A stretch of DNA of 64,000 nucleotides from Paguma larvata (GCA_030068075.1 CM057841.1:7387565-7451564); one strand, 5' to 3'; shown: positions 24,535 through 35,825, numbered from the stretch's first letter. A program made the numbers and translations. Notes: generated by a model not told the origin, from the sequence alone.

Positions 24535-25330
24535 AGGATGTGTAACGAATTGTGGAGTTCGGGGTAGGGCCTAGTTGCTATGGGCTACGGAGCCCAGCGG
24601 ATGATTCCAGAAGGGCAGTAGCTCACATCTGCACCTTTTCTGGGTTTAGGATTTGCTACAGTTCCCCGGCTCTGCTGCGGCCATGCGCCTCGGCCACGTG
24701 AGGAGCCCTCCGCCCCCCTCCACTGGACCCTCTTTCTCGGGAACAGGCACGCAGCCCGTCCTTGCAGTTGGCTCCCCTCCTACTGGCCCCGGTGTTTCCT
24801 CTTCCACAACCTCTATCCGAATACCCTAGAGTTCCTTCCTTAACGCACGGGTCTACTGTGTCCCCCGCAGGGCCCACTGCCCTGCAGCAGAGGTCTCCCG
24901 GACCCCTCTACCTGCTGCACCTCTTCCGCTGGAAGTGCCCACTCGGGCGGCGCTGCGCTCTGGGCGCGCTACTGAGCATGCGTAGGGGCCCCGGCGTGCT
25001 GCAGAGGCGCCGGCCCGGAAAGGCTTTCCAAGGGAGCGAGACTGAGAGCGGGAGAGGTGAGCGGTGGCCTCTGTCCCACACATATTTCAGGACAACTGCT
25101 CCCCTTGTGAAGCCGCTTAATGCGGGCAGCGTGTTACTTGCCGTGTATCCACGGTCCTGAATTCCAGTCTTTGGAAGGATGTGGCCCTTTATCTCCAGGT
25201 GCCCGAGAGGAGAGGTGCCGGTGCGGGTTGCGCCGGAAGCGGAAGTGTTGTGTGTTGTGCTTTTAAACCTCTGGCGAGGCACTGAGGAGTCTGTAGTACT
25301 CGCTTAGAGGGGCGGCGCCTAACGAGTACT
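24535..25330 (+). promoter_or_regulatory. CpG island and probable promoter of KRAB-ZNF unit 2
   Basis: This is the only CpG-dense stretch in the window. It contains CACGTG (24695-24700), a GAGCATGCGTAG element like an NRF1 half site near 24,974, and a tandem ETS/GABPA-type motif CCGGAAGCGGAAGTG (25233-25247). A strong donor, GGGAGAG/GTGAGC, at 25056/25057 gives a likely noncoding exon 1 on the + strand. CpG-island starts with a noncoding first exon are usual for KRAB-ZNF genes. The motifs would work in both directions, so a - strand transcript is possible. Confidence 0.7.
24970..25056 (+). other. Candidate noncoding exon 1 of zinc-finger unit 2
   Basis: GC-rich sequence ends in the donor GAG/GTGAGCGG. 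The start is unknown; the left edge is a guess within the CpG island. Confidence 0.4.
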
Positions 25331-25479
25331 TGGTCAGGGTGGTGGGGTCCGTAGTTGATGAGGGAAGCCTGGGGGCATCTGGCGGTGGGTTAGGAGATCT
25401 GTGATCAGTGATAGGAGAGAAGGGTTCAGTGTGAGCGCAGATGTCACAGGAATAGGTCAGCCTAGGGATCACTCCTTGA

Positions 25480-25687
25480 GGTTTTTTTTTTAATTTTTGT
25501 TTTTATTTATTTTGAGAGAGAGAGAGAAAGCACAGGCAGGGGAGGGGCAGAGAGACCGAGAGCAAGAATCCAAGCAGGCTGTGCACTGTTGGCGCAAAGC
25601 CCAACACGGGGCTGGAACTCGTGAATCATAAGATCATGACCTGAGCCTAAGCCTGCTGCTTAATTAACTGAGCCACCCGTACACCCC
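25480..25687 (-). repeat. CAN SINE
   Basis: Just downstream of the CpG island. Confidence 0.88.
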
Positions 25688-25804
25688 TCCTTGGGACTTT
25701 TGGTGGTCTGTGTTTGTTGATGGTGAGTCTGCCATAACCTAAGTGCAGGTAGTGTTTGAATGGGGTGACCTGACTCAGGATAGAAGTGTGGGCTTGAGCG
25801 ATTG

Positions 25805-26370
25805 TGATGTGGGGAACAAAGGCAAAGGAAAAAATTAAATTTGCTTAGAACTTTCAGCCCATCGGTAAGTCCTTGAAATAGGCAGAGTGACCGCCTTCTG
25901 TGAGCTCAGCTGCTTGGATGTTGACACTTTGCCAAGGGCAAAAGGCAATCTTAGCTTAAGTTATCCCAAGCCCCCAGGATCTGTGTGTCTACTTTAAACA
26001 TAAAGAAATTCCTTTGGAAGCTACCTTTATCTCTACCCTCCAAGGTGTATGTTAGCCATGATCCTGTAAAGCATAGGCCCACTGGTCTACATCTGAAAGG
26101 TCTCATGAATGACGGTTTACTAAACAGTAGTAAATGACCGTCGCCTAACAACAGCTACACCTTCAAGGTCTCCTGGAAACCTTGTTTTCAAAATTCTTGG
26201 AGGCTTGTGCTGTCCCAAACTCCTTTACAACTCCATTGCAGCTCTTCCTGCCCACGTGTCCTGTCCCCATGCCTTAATAAAACATTTTTTTTGCACCGAA
26301 GATGTCTCAAGAATTCTTTCCTGGCCCTCAACTCCAAACTTCAAGATTTCCACATCATTTGGACAGCTTC
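25805..26370 (+). repeat. LTR of the same family as 41.0-42.14 kb
   Basis: It begins TGATGTGGGG and shares ggcaaaaggcaatcttag and ccttggaaacc-type U3 with the other copy. The R region is cttAATAAAacattttttttgcac followed by tctcaagaattctttcctgg. The right edge is approximate. Confidence 0.65.
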
Positions 26371-27021
26371 ATTTGTGTTTGTGGTTGGGTAGCTTGTTGG
26401 GGTGTGCATGGGTCTGAGAAGTGTGTGAATTGGGGAGGTCTTGATGGACAGGGGATTTCAGTGATTTGAGTCCACCACCTGGGAAAGTGGGAACAGGCTC
26501 TCTGACGGTGTGATTCTCACAGCTGAAGCACAGTTTGGTCCATCATATCCAATCTCCTACGCAAGGTCCGTTTTCAACTCTCCTTTGACCCCAAGTCATA
26601 CTCTCCTCTTTTCTATGAAAAATGAATAAATATGCTTTGAAGCGATTAGATTAATCTGCAAAATATATGTGTTGTGAAAGTTGTGGCTTCTGCCTTTTTG
26701 ACCTTGAGGTTTTGTAAATTTCACTTGAGTATTTCCTTTCTGGTTGATCATGACACAGGTAGTGAGAAACAAGCCAGTTCCCCGCCGGCCCCTCCCCCCA
26801 TATATGCTACCTAGAGAAAAAAATTGTTAAATTTTCCTTATCTTTTTAGGCTTTTTATGCGTTTTGAAAAGTTATTAACTGAACAGTTTCCTAAAACTGA
26901 GTTTATCATATATACATTCTCACGTTATTCTTTTAAAAATATTTTTTAAGTTAAAAAATACTTTTACTATTCCATTAAGTGAATGTACAATAGAATTTTG
27001 ACTGGTGTCACATTAAAACCC
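26371..27021. other. Unassigned intronic DNA of unit 2
   Basis: No gene or repeat recognised. A short CCCGCCGGCCCCTCCCC stretch lies near 26,781. Confidence 0.35.
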
Positions 27022-27226
27022 AGGGGCGCCTGCGTGGCTCAGTTGGTTGAGCACCCAACTCCTGATTTTGGCTCACTTCGTGATCCCAGGGTTGTGGGAT
27101 TAAGCCTCGTGTTGGGCTTTCTGCTGAGCATGGAGGCTGCTTGGAATTCTCTCTCTCCCTTTCCTGCCTTTTCCCCGGTGCTCCCTCTCTAAAAAAATTA
27201 ATAATAAATAAAATAAAATAAACCTA
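27022..27226 (+). repeat. CAN SINE
   Basis: Tail with aataataaataaaataaaat. Confidence 0.85.
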
Positions 27227-27245
27227 AACATAAATTTGGGCAAAA

Positions 27246-27460
27246 TAGGGGCGCCTGGATAGCTCAGTAGCTTAAGTGTCCTACTTCAGCTCAGGTCATG
27301 ATCTTAACAGTTCATGGGTTCGAGCCACACACAGGCTCTGTGCTGACAGCTCAGAGCCTAGAGCCTGCTGCAGATTCTGTGTCTCCTCTCTCTGCCCCTT
27401 CCTCACTCATGCTCTGTCTCTCTCTGTCTCAAAAACAAATAAAACATTAAAAAATTTTGG
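27246..27460 (+). repeat. CAN SINE
   Basis: Splits a 31-bp stretch found unsplit at 40,776-40,806. Confidence 0.9.
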
Positions 27461-27480
27461 GGGCAAAACAATCTATACTT

Positions 27481-27684
27481 TAAAAATTTTTTAATGTTCA
27501 TTTTTGAGAAAAAGAGAGTGCAAGCAGGAGAGGGGCAGAGAGAGAGCAGGAGACACAGAATCCGAAGCAGATTCCAGGCTCTGTCAGAACAGAGCCCAAC
27601 AGGAGGCTCAAACTCATGAACTGTGAGATCATAAGCTGAGCCAAAGTCAAACACTTACCTGACTGATCCACCCAGGCACCCCTA
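27481..27684 (-). repeat. CAN SINE
   Basis: Carries gagaaaaagagag, as does the copy at 40,807. Confidence 0.88.
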
Positions 27685-27902
27685 CTTTTATCTTAAAACA
27701 AATTGGTCTCTCTCTACAGCTCCTCAAGAAAACTTTCTGGTTTTATTAGGTGCTGGATATTTTTGTTGTCGTTAATAATTTTTATTGTTGTTTTAGTCAT
27801 CAGTGTAACTTGAATTTTCTCAAATGTTTTTCATTATCTTGATGTTTTTTATTTAATTGTTGTGGTGAATTATGTGTGTGATGTTTATTGACTTTAGAAT
27901 TT

Positions 27903-28068
27903 TTTTTTTAGTTTTTATTTATTTCGAGAGAGAGTCCACGTGTGAGTATGAGCAGGAGAGGGGCTGACAGAGAGAATTTCAAGCAGGCTCTGTGCTGTCA
28001 ATGCAGAGTCTGATGCAGGGCTCGAACCCATGAACTGTGAGAGCATGACCTGAGCTGAGATCAAGAGC
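27903..28068 (-). repeat. CAN SINE, head missing
   Basis: Ends at gagatcaagag; tttagaatttt on both sides. Confidence 0.8.
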
Positions 28069-28083
28069 TTTAGAATTTTATTT

Positions 28084-28221
28084 TATTAAAAAAAATTTTT
28101 TAATGTGTATTTATTTTTGAGAGACAGAGAGAGAGAGTCTGAGCTGTCAGCATAGAGCCCAACGAGATCATGACCTGACCTGAAATCAGATGCATAACCA
28201 ACTGAGCCACCCAGGCGCCCA
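28084..28221 (-). repeat. CAN SINE, internally deleted
   Basis: About 80 bp shorter than a full copy. Confidence 0.82.
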
Positions 28222-28299
28222 ACTTTGACATTTTAAATCAACTTTAAATCAACTAAAATCCTAACTTTATGATTTTAACTTTTAGGGGCTCTAACTTTA

Positions 28300-28518
28300 G
28301 AGTTTTTTTTTTTAATGTTTATTTGTTTTTGAGAGAGAGATAGAAACAGAGCATGAGAAGTGAAGGGGCAGAGAGAGACGGAGACACAGAATCCAAAGCA
28401 GGCTCTAGGCTCTGAGCTGTCCGCACAGAACCGGATGCAGGGCTGGAACCCATGAACCATGAGATCATGACCTGAGCCAAAGTTGGACACTTAACTTATT
28501 GAGCCACCCAGGCACCCG
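28300..28518 (-). repeat. CAN SINE
   Basis: actttaga(g/a)ttttt on both sides. Confidence 0.9.
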
Positions 28519-28624
28519 TAACTTTAGAATTTTAAATCAACTTTGTACTCCTAGAGTAAAACCCTTGATGAAATCCTAAATTAGCTTTTGCTGGATTTGT
28601 TTTCTCCTCCCCCTCCTCCTCTCC

Positions 28625-28720
28625 TCGCCCTCCCCCTCACCGCCTCCTCCTGGTGCAAAAAGGTGGTTTTATTAAAGAATGGGGACAAGACCTGTGGGCA
28701 GAAAGAGCTGCCGATTTATG
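28625..28720 (-). repeat. LTR R-region fragment, same family
   Basis: On the - strand: gcagctctttctgcccacag, then tttAATAAAaccacctttttgcacc, matching the R region at 26,240-26,300. A CCT-rich low-complexity stretch adjoins it. Confidence 0.55.
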
Positions 28721-28961
28721 CTTTTACATAGTATTACTAGTATTACTAGTATTACTATCTCACTAGTATGAGATTTAAGCCTTTGGATTAAACCAAACAC
28801 TCAAGGCTATTCATGTATGAGATTTGCCTGTAATTTTCTTCTTTTGGACTGTTCTCAAAACTCAGCTTCTGCCAGTTATTGTATGTTTCCCAATAGACTC
28901 TACTTGTGAAGTTGCGGGTTTTAATATACAGTCAAAGACTCAAATTTTAATTTAACTAAAT

Positions 28962-29458
28962 TGTCCTGAGACAGTCAGAAACCTTGGGAACAAGCCTCTG
29001 TGCCCCTGGGAAACCCCGTACTGGCTGTTACCACTCATCTTGCAGAGCAAGGCACCAGCTAAGATCAGATCAAACTAGTCTGAGACAAAATGGCTGCCAG
29101 ATTTGACCTTTTACTGACTTTTGCCCTCATTTTAATAGTAAAAATCATGTGCAAGGGGCGGATATTTAACATGTTAGACACGTAACACATGAAGAAGCAT
29201 GACCTTTAAGTGCACAGATATAAATAAATCCCACCTCTGCCTACTTACACGTCACCCTTTTCCCACCTAATTTTCTTTAAAAACTTTCCCTGACCTCTCC
29301 TTCATCAGTCAGCCTGAGGATTCCTCCCTTGGTTCTGCCTCCCTCGTGCTCGAGCATAAGCCCCAGTAAAGCCTTGCCTGTGCTTTTAAATTCTGGGTCC
29401 AGCCTCATTTCCATCGTTGCTGGGCCCAAGAACTCGAGTCTGGTGACAGTACGTGGGA
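28962..29458 (+). repeat. Candidate solo LTR in the intron before the unit 2 start exon
   Basis: About 497 bp with TGTCC...GGTGACA ends (TGTC/GACA inverted), a TATAAATAAAT box (29219-29229) and AGTAAA near 29,364 as a poly(A)-type signal. Pyrimidine-rich sequence and ...cgagtctggtgaca at the end look like a class I LTR. No matching short target duplication was found. Confidence 0.5.
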
Positions 29459-29884
29459 AAGTCATCAATCCATAAGTATGCTTAGGATGTACTTGTGAAT
29501 ATTAATAGCCTCGGCCTTGGACATTGTATTTCCAGAGCCTTTGGATTAAACCAAACACTCAAGGCTATTTTTGTTCCCAGAAGCCTGATCAGAGTCAGCA
29601 GAAGGCCTAGCCTGGAGTTTGCATGTGAGGATAAGGCCTCGACAATAAGAGCAGAGATTCAGACCTGCCTGTAGTCAGGTATGCCATCTAACATAAATCT
29701 TCCCCTTAAATCCACAGGTCTCACTTTCTGGGAAAAGACAGATTCCATGATGGGAGGAGGCAGAGTTCCCAAATAAGCAGTGTCTTGTCACTGACGGTTC
29801 TCTTGACCAGAGAGCTTTTAGCAAGATTCAGAGAAGAGCTGGAAGAGTCATTTGGGCAGATGTTGGACTCACTGGCCATTTTCC

Positions 29885-29913
29885 AACAGCAGCTGAAAAT
29901 GACCAAGTCCCAG
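29885..29913 (+). CDS. Start-codon exon of KRAB-ZNF unit 2 (MTKSQ)
   Basis: ATGACCAAGTCCCAG (29899-29913) is followed by the donor gtgagctgt. It encodes MTKSQ, the standard short leader that joins to KRAB-A in this gene family, and it splices in phase 0 to the KRAB-A exon at 35240 to give MTKSQVTPSLKDVAV. A possible acceptor is ttttccaacag (AG ends near 29,889). The neighbouring open frame upstream (from 29,785) looks protein-like (FREELEESFGQMLDSLAIFQ), but I do not recognise it and it may be 5' UTR or chance. Confidence 0.65.
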
Positions 29914-30239
29914 GTGAGCTGTGCTTCCAAAGGATCTGAGGAGATTTCTAAGAACGTGCACAATTTTGAGAGCAGCACTCTGCGCACATAACAGCCCAAT
30001 GGGAAAAAGGATGGAAGAGAAGATAGAAGATGAAGACGCAGCCAGGTGGAGCCTGGGCGCATACACAGATCGTGGGTCATTCAAAGTGCTTAACGTTGAA
30101 GGGTTGCTGTGTAAACCATACGGCCCAGAGCAGGGTTGGCGATTTTCCTCTGTGCGGATGGCAGCCTTAATCAAAAGAGAAACAGGCATTTTTATGAAGT
30201 ACATTTTCCATTAAGACAGTTCCTTAGTCAGTAAATGCT

Positions 30240-31095
30240 TTCTGTCACTTAGGCAACAAGGTCTTCATCAAAAACCAAAAGAGTCGCCCAAACTCCGTAT
30301 CGCCAGTCCCTCCTCCCTCTTACTTGAACCCACTTCAGTTGCTTTTAATCCCCTCCTTCCTCCAAAAGTGGTTTTTATCAGGATCCTCAGTGACTTCCTG
30401 TTGTTAAATCCCATGCTCAGTTTTTACTGGACCTCCAGCAGCATCTAACATTGTTGATACTTCCTTCTTCCCTGAAATACTCTTTGTCATTTGGTGTTCA
30501 GAACGCCATGCTATCTCGAGGTTTCTGCCTTATTGGCCACTTCTAGGGTTCAACTTCTTTTTCTAATTTGTCTTGTCTTCCATCCTCTTATCTTAGTCCT
30601 CAGAGTGTCTCAGGGCTCATTCCCTGCATCTTTTGTGTCTGTCCTTACTCCTTAGTGCTCTTGTCCAGCGTCACAGTTAAAAAAAATTTTTTTTTTTACA
30701 TTTATTTATTCGAGAGAGACAGAGTACAAGTTGGGGAGAGGCAGAGAGAGAAGGAGACACAGAATCTGAAGCAGGCTCCAGGCTCTGAGCTGTCAGCACA
30801 GTGACCAACTCAGGGCTCCAATTCAAACCGTGAGGTCACGCCTGCACCAAAGTCAGACACTTAACCGACTGAGCCACCCCGGTGCCCCTAGTGTCACAGT
30901 TTAAACAGCACTCATGCCAATGGCTTCCTCTTTCCTTCTCCAGCCTGCACTTCTCCCCCGAGCATCACCTCCTGTACCTCACTGCCCCTCTGACATCTCT
31001 AAGATGGAGACATCTCTACCAAACCAAGCTCCGAATCTCCCCCGAAGCCTGTTCCTTCCACAGTTTCCCTCTTTCAGTTAATAGCTCCTCTTGCT
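30240..31095 (+). repeat. Probable L2 sequence, cut by a SINE
   Basis: Pyrimidine-rich text such as cctccagcagcatctaacattg and cctcctgtacctcactgcccc has the L2 style. A SINE sits at 30,678-30,889. Confidence 0.35.
30678..30889 (-). repeat. CAN SINE
   Basis: tccagcgtcacagtt / ctagtgtcacagttt at the two edges. Confidence 0.88.
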
Positions 31096-31101
31096 TCTCA
31101 G

Positions 31102-31300
31102 ATGAGGGGTCAGCAAACTTCTATAAAGGGCAAAATAATAAGCCTTCGTGGGCCGGATAGTCTCTGTTGCAACTGCTCAACTCTGCCACCACGGCACAGC
31201 GGCAGCAATAGAGAAGCAGGAGCCAACGGGCACATCTCCACTTCTCACACTTTTATCGGTCTCTGTGTTGCCCGTGATCCGAGGGCAAATCCTATTGCTT
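31102..31300 (+). repeat. hAT-type DNA transposon fossil
   Basis: It starts ggtcagcaaacttctataaagg and continues gggccggatagtctctgttgc, matching in inverse the element at 63,588-63,772. Confidence 0.6.
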
Positions 31301-31534
31301 CTGTTTACAAGGCAGACCTCAGATCTGTCACTCTTGATTGCCAACAGCACTACCTGAGTAGTGCTAGTCAGAGCCATCGTCATCAGTCACTTGGACCCCT
31401 GCAGCTGCCTCCTCACTGTTCTTGCTAACGTTCTTGCTGTGTCAAAGACTCCTCTCCAGACTGCAGTGTTGCTTTGGCCCTTGGTATTTTCTTGTGAATT
31501 TTATTTATTTTTATATATTTTTTAAAACATAAGT

Positions 31535-31747
31535 ATTTTTAAATCATTTTTTAATGTTTATTTTTGAGATAGAGAGACAGAGTGTGAGCAGGGGAGGTGC
31601 AGAGAAAGAGGCAGACACAGAATCCGAAGCAGGTTCCAGACTCTGAGCTGTCAGCACAGAGCCCAGTGTAGGGCTTGAACTCACAGATGGCAAGATCATG
31701 ACCTGCCCAAGCCGGATGTTTAACCAACTGAGCCACTTAGGCGCCCT
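31535..31747 (-). repeat. CAN SINE
   Basis: Directly adjoins the next - strand copy. Confidence 0.88.
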
Positions 31748-31942
31748 GAATTATTTTTTTATTTTAGAGAGAACTCACAAAGGGTGCGACAGAGAGAGAG
31801 AGAAAGAGAGAGAGAGAATCCTGAGCAGAATTCCGTGCTCAGCACAGAGCCCAACACAAGGCTCAATCCCACAACCCTAGGATCATGACCTGAGCTGAAA
31901 TCAAGAATCAGATGCGCAACCGACTGAGCCACCCAGGCGCTG
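31748..31942 (-). repeat. CAN SINE
   Basis: Head ends ccacccaggcgctgc. Confidence 0.85.
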
Positions 31943-32850
31943 CTCTTGTAAATTTTAGAATTGGCTTGTCAGTTTCCACAAAACACCTGTTAGAATATTG
32001 GTTTTATTGCATTGGCTCTATTAATTTGGGGGCTAATCAACATTTATATACAGTGGAATTTTCTAATCCAGGTACATGTCGTATTCTTGCATTTATTCAC
32101 ATTTTCTTTAATGTGTTTCAGTGGAGTTTTGTGGTTTTCAATATTGAGGTCTTCCACATCCTTTTAAGAATTGTTTCTAGACATTTGCTGTTTTGATACG
32201 ATTATGAATGGATTATTTATTATTTAATTTCATTTTCTAGTAGTTGGCTACTATTGAAATACAGTTGATTTATCAATACTGATCTTATGGTCAGTGACCT
32301 TGAGAAATTCATTTATGAATTCCCATAGTTTATAATTCTTATGGATTTTCTACTTTCAAAATCATGTCCTCTGTGAATGATAAATTTCTTCCTTTCTGAT
32401 TCTTTTGCCTCTTATTTCTTTTTCTTGCCCAGTTGTGTTGGCTAGGGTCTTCAGTACCATTTGAATAGAAATGTTGATATGCATCCTTGCCTTATTCTTA
32501 CCTCAGTGCAAAAACTTTTAATAATTCACCATTAAGTATAATGTTTACTTTAGGTTTTATATGGATTTTTTTTTTTTTTGAGACAGAGAGTGCACATGTA
32601 CAAGCAGGGGAGGGGCAGAGAAAGAGGGAGAGAGAGAATCCCAAGTACGCTCTGCATTGTCAGCATGGAGCCCGATACAGGGCTTGATCTCACAAACCAT
32701 GAGATCATGACCTGAGCCAAAGTCAAGAATCAGACATTCAACTGACTGAGCCACCCAGGTGCCCCTATGGATATTATTTTTCAGATTAAGGCAGATTATA
32801 TATATTCCTAATTTGCTAAGAGTTTTCATCATTAAAGGGTGCTAAATTTT
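31943..32850 (-). repeat. L1 ORF2-derived, antisense, cut by a SINE
   Basis: Antisense L1 style: gattttctactttcaaaatcatg, ttgcccagttgtgttggctagg, gcatccttgccttattc. SINE at 32,561-32,766. Confidence 0.65.
32561..32766 (-). repeat. CAN SINE in L1
   Basis: tatggat(a)tt on both sides. Confidence 0.9.
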
Positions 32851-32859
32851 ATTATGTGT

Positions 32860-33180
32860 TATTTTCCTAATATTTTTTGAGGTTTTGTTACAAAAATTTT
32901 CAGATGTACAGAAAAGTTTAAAGAATTTTACAGTGAACACCTATATATCAAGCAACTAAATTCTATAATTAATGTTTTACTGCATTTGCTTTATCATCTA
33001 TGTGATATTGTGATTTGTAAGAAATATACATTTGGTCAGTCAAATGACCAAAATACATTTCTCGTGTATATTTGGTCTTATCCACAGTTCCTGGCTCACA
33101 GCTCCCCAAATCCTCAGAATTTCCTAAATACTGAGAGTGATAACAGTGTCTTTTGTTATGTGAATGATGACTTCTGAAGC
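32860..33180. repeat. Old LINE 3' sequence
   Basis: ttacaaaaattttcagatgtacag and gaacacctatatatcaagc recur in style at 48.6 kb and 45.7 kb. Confidence 0.35.
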
Positions 33181-33189
33181 ATCCAAGGA

Positions 33190-33770
33190 CAGGGCCGGTT
33201 GTCAGGAGAATCAATCAAGTGTTGAGAGGGTTGGAACTTGCAGTCACACCCCTGGACCTAAGGGAATGGGAAAAGGGCCAGAGATTGAATCAGTTGCCAG
33301 GGGCTAGTCATTTAATCAGGCATGCCTATGCAATGAAGCCTTTGTAAAATCCCAAAAGGAGAGTGTTTGGATAGCTTCCGGGTTGATGGACATGTAGAGA
33401 CTGAGGAAGGCTGTGCACCTGGAGAGCGCACCTACCTCTCCCTTTCACTTGGCTCTTCCTGTGTTATATCCTTTCATAGTAAACTCTTGATCTAGAAAGT
33501 AAAATGTTTCTCTGAGTTCTTTGAGCTGTTCTCCTGTTCTAGCAAATTAATTGAACCTGAAGCAGAAGTTTTGGGAACCTCTGATTTATAGCCAGTCAGT
33601 CAGCAGTACAGGTGACAACCTGGACTTGTAACCGGCATCTGAGGTGGAGGAGAGGAAAGGCAGTCTTATGGAACTGACCCCTTAAAGTGTGGAACCTGAT
33701 ACTATCTGCAGGTAGATAATGTCAAAATTAAGTTGAACCATAGGACACTGAGCTGGTGTCCCAAGAATTG
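33190..33770 (+). repeat. Ancient ERVL-type LTR remnant
   Basis: It has gcaatgaagcctttgtaaaat, gatagcttccgggttgatgg, ttatatcctttcatagtaaac and gataatgtcaaaattaagttg, in the order seen in old mammalian ERVL LTRs. The exact family is uncertain. Confidence 0.5.
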
Positions 33771-33930
33771 CTTATTGTTTTTATGAGGAAACTGCCCCCC
33801 CTGCTGTGTTAGAAATTGGGTCTCAGAATATCAAAAGATTTTCTTGTATTTAGCCATCTCTTTCTCCCTTGTTTTTTGTTTTTTTTTTGTTTTGTTTTGT
33901 TATGTATTTTGAAGTAAATTTCAAACATTA

Positions 33931-34146
33931 GGGGGCGCTTGGGTGGCTCAGTCAGTTAAGCATCTGACCCTTGGTTTCAGCTCAGGTCTTGATCTCACAG
34001 TTCATGAGTCCGAGCTTTGCATTGGGCTCTGTGCTGACATTGTGGAGCCTGCTTGGGATTCTCTCTCTCTTTCCCTCTCTCTTCCCTCCCCCGGTTGCTC
34101 TCTCTGTCTCTCAAAATAAACTTAAAAAAATATATATTTAAAAAAA
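33931..34146 (+). repeat. CAN SINE
   Basis: Body of the cattgtggagcctgcttggg type. Confidence 0.9.
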
Positions 34147-34354
34147 TTAGTAAAGTTTCCCCTAAATACTCTAGCATGTATATTATTAACTAGAGCTTAA
34201 TATTGGTTTATAGCACTTTTATTTATTTTGAGGTAAAATTTATATACAACAAAATGTTCAAATCTTAATGAACCATTCAGTTTTGGTATATGTGTGCTCA
34301 CTAGTTGACATGCTTCTCATGGATCCATTGTCATGATGATAAGGTTTTTATCCT
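34147..34354 (-). repeat. Old L1-like sequence
   Basis: ttgaggtaaaatttatatacaac matches the style of antisense L1 3' sequence at 3,965. Confidence 0.4.
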
Positions 34355-34580
34355 TGGGACACCTGGGTGGCTCAGTCCCTTAAGGGTCTGACTCTTGATA
34401 TCAGCCCAGGTTACGATCTTGCAGTTTGGGAGATCGAGCTCCACGTTGGGCTCTGCACTAACAGTGCAGAGCCAGTTTGGGATTCTCTCTATCCCTCTCT
34501 CTTTGCCCTGTTCATGCTCTCTCTCTCTCTCTCTCTCTCTCTGTCCCTCGAAAATAAATAAACTTAAAAAAATTTTTTTT
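34355..34580 (+). repeat. CAN SINE
   Basis: Long (TC)n near 34,515. Confidence 0.9.
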
Positions 34581-34666
34581 AACCTTGGTTCTGTCAATGT
34601 GGTGAGTTACATTGGTTGATTTTTGAATGGCAGGATATTTTTAATGAACTTTAAGTTTCTTCCATC

Positions 34667-34881
34667 AGGGTGCCTGGGTGGCTCAGTTGGTTAAACATCT
34701 GACTTTAGCACAGGTCATGATCTCACGGTTCATGAGTTCGAGCCCCACATCAGTCTCTGTGCTGACAGCTCGGAGCCTGGAGCCTGCTTCAGATTCTGTG
34801 TCTCCCTCTCTCTCTGACCCTTTCCCACTCACACTCTGTCCCTCTCTTTCTCAAAAATAAATAAACATTAAAAAAAAAAAA
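34667..34881 (+). repeat. CAN SINE
   Basis: First of two tandem copies; aagtttcttccatcagg before it. Confidence 0.92.
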
Positions 34882-34885
34882 GTTT

Positions 34886-35091
34886 CAGGGCACCTGGGTG
34901 GCTCAGCTGGTTAAGCAACCGACTTTGGCTCAGGTCATGATCTCACAGCTCGAAGGCTTGTGAGTTCGAGCCCCACATTGGGCTCTGTGCTGATAGAGCC
35001 TGTTTCCGATTCTGTGTCTCCCTCTCTGCCCCTCCTTTGCTCACGCATACGCTCTCTCTCTCTCTCTCTCAAAAATAAGTAAACATAAAAA
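34886..35091 (+). repeat. CAN SINE
   Basis: Second tandem copy; aagtttcttccattagg follows. Confidence 0.92.
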
Positions 35092-35239
35092 AGTTTCTTC
35101 CATTAGGTACAAGGCAAAATTAGATTTACCAAACCTCGGGTCTATAATGTATTGTGAAAATGATCATAATAAATTCATGTGCATTTTTTCCCATACCATC
35201 GAATGAAAAATCACTTGAAACAAGAATGTGTCATTACAG

Positions 35240-35366
35240 GTAACGCCATCACTTAAGGATGTGGCTGTGCACTTCATGTCAGGGGACTGGCAAATCATGG
35301 ATGTGGTCCGGAAGAGACTGTGCTGGGACGTAATGGTGGAAACGTATAGCAACCTCAGGTCAGTGG
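35240..35366 (+). pseudogene. KRAB-A exon of zinc-finger unit 2 (degenerate)
   Basis: Exactly 127 bp after a good acceptor (gtcattacag, AG 35238-35239). It encodes PSLKDVAVHFMSGDWQIMDV then RKRLCWDVMVETYSNLRSVG. The DV start and SNL end are kept, but the EEW core is GDW and MLENY is VETY, changes likely to weaken TRIM28 binding. The donor position holds GC (35367-35368) followed by aggg instead of GTAAG, so splicing is probably lost. Confidence 0.82.
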
Positions 35367-35543
35367 GCAGGGACTATGGTGACCCCCCAGTCTGTTGCCA
35401 TTTCTTTCTTAACTGCTGGAATTTATAAGTTCTCTGAAGTGTTTAATGTCTTTGAGCTTAGGATTTAGGAGTGGTAGAACCTTTGTGTCTGTCCGAATGT
35501 GGAGAGAGGACCACCCTCTCACTTCCCAAATAAAGTTTTTCCT

Positions 35544-35715
35544 GGGGCGCCTGGGCGGCTCAGTCAGGTAAGCGTCTGACTCTTGGTTTCGGCTCAGGTC
35601 GTCACCTCACGGTTCATGGGTTCGAACCCTGCATTAGGCTCTGCACTGGCTCTCTCTGCCCCTCCCTCACTGGCGCTGTTTCTGTCTCTCTCAAAATAAA
35701 TAAACTTTAAAAAAG
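35544..35715 (+). repeat. CAN SINE, internally deleted
   Basis: Lacks the ctcagagcctggagcc block. Confidence 0.87.
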
Positions 35716-35825
35716 AGTTTTTCACTTTGCTGAGATGCTGACTCTGAAACAGCCCCTTCCGACTTCTTCAGAGGTTCTGAAGACCAAGCTCTTGGCACTG
35801 TGTTTAGCTGTAATCAAATCATTAG

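Noticed and set aside
24762..25160. 132-codon open frame in the CpG island (and - strand frames there)
   Set aside because: GC-rich promoter sequence gives long chance frames in several directions; no recognisable domain, and it runs through the exon 1 donor.
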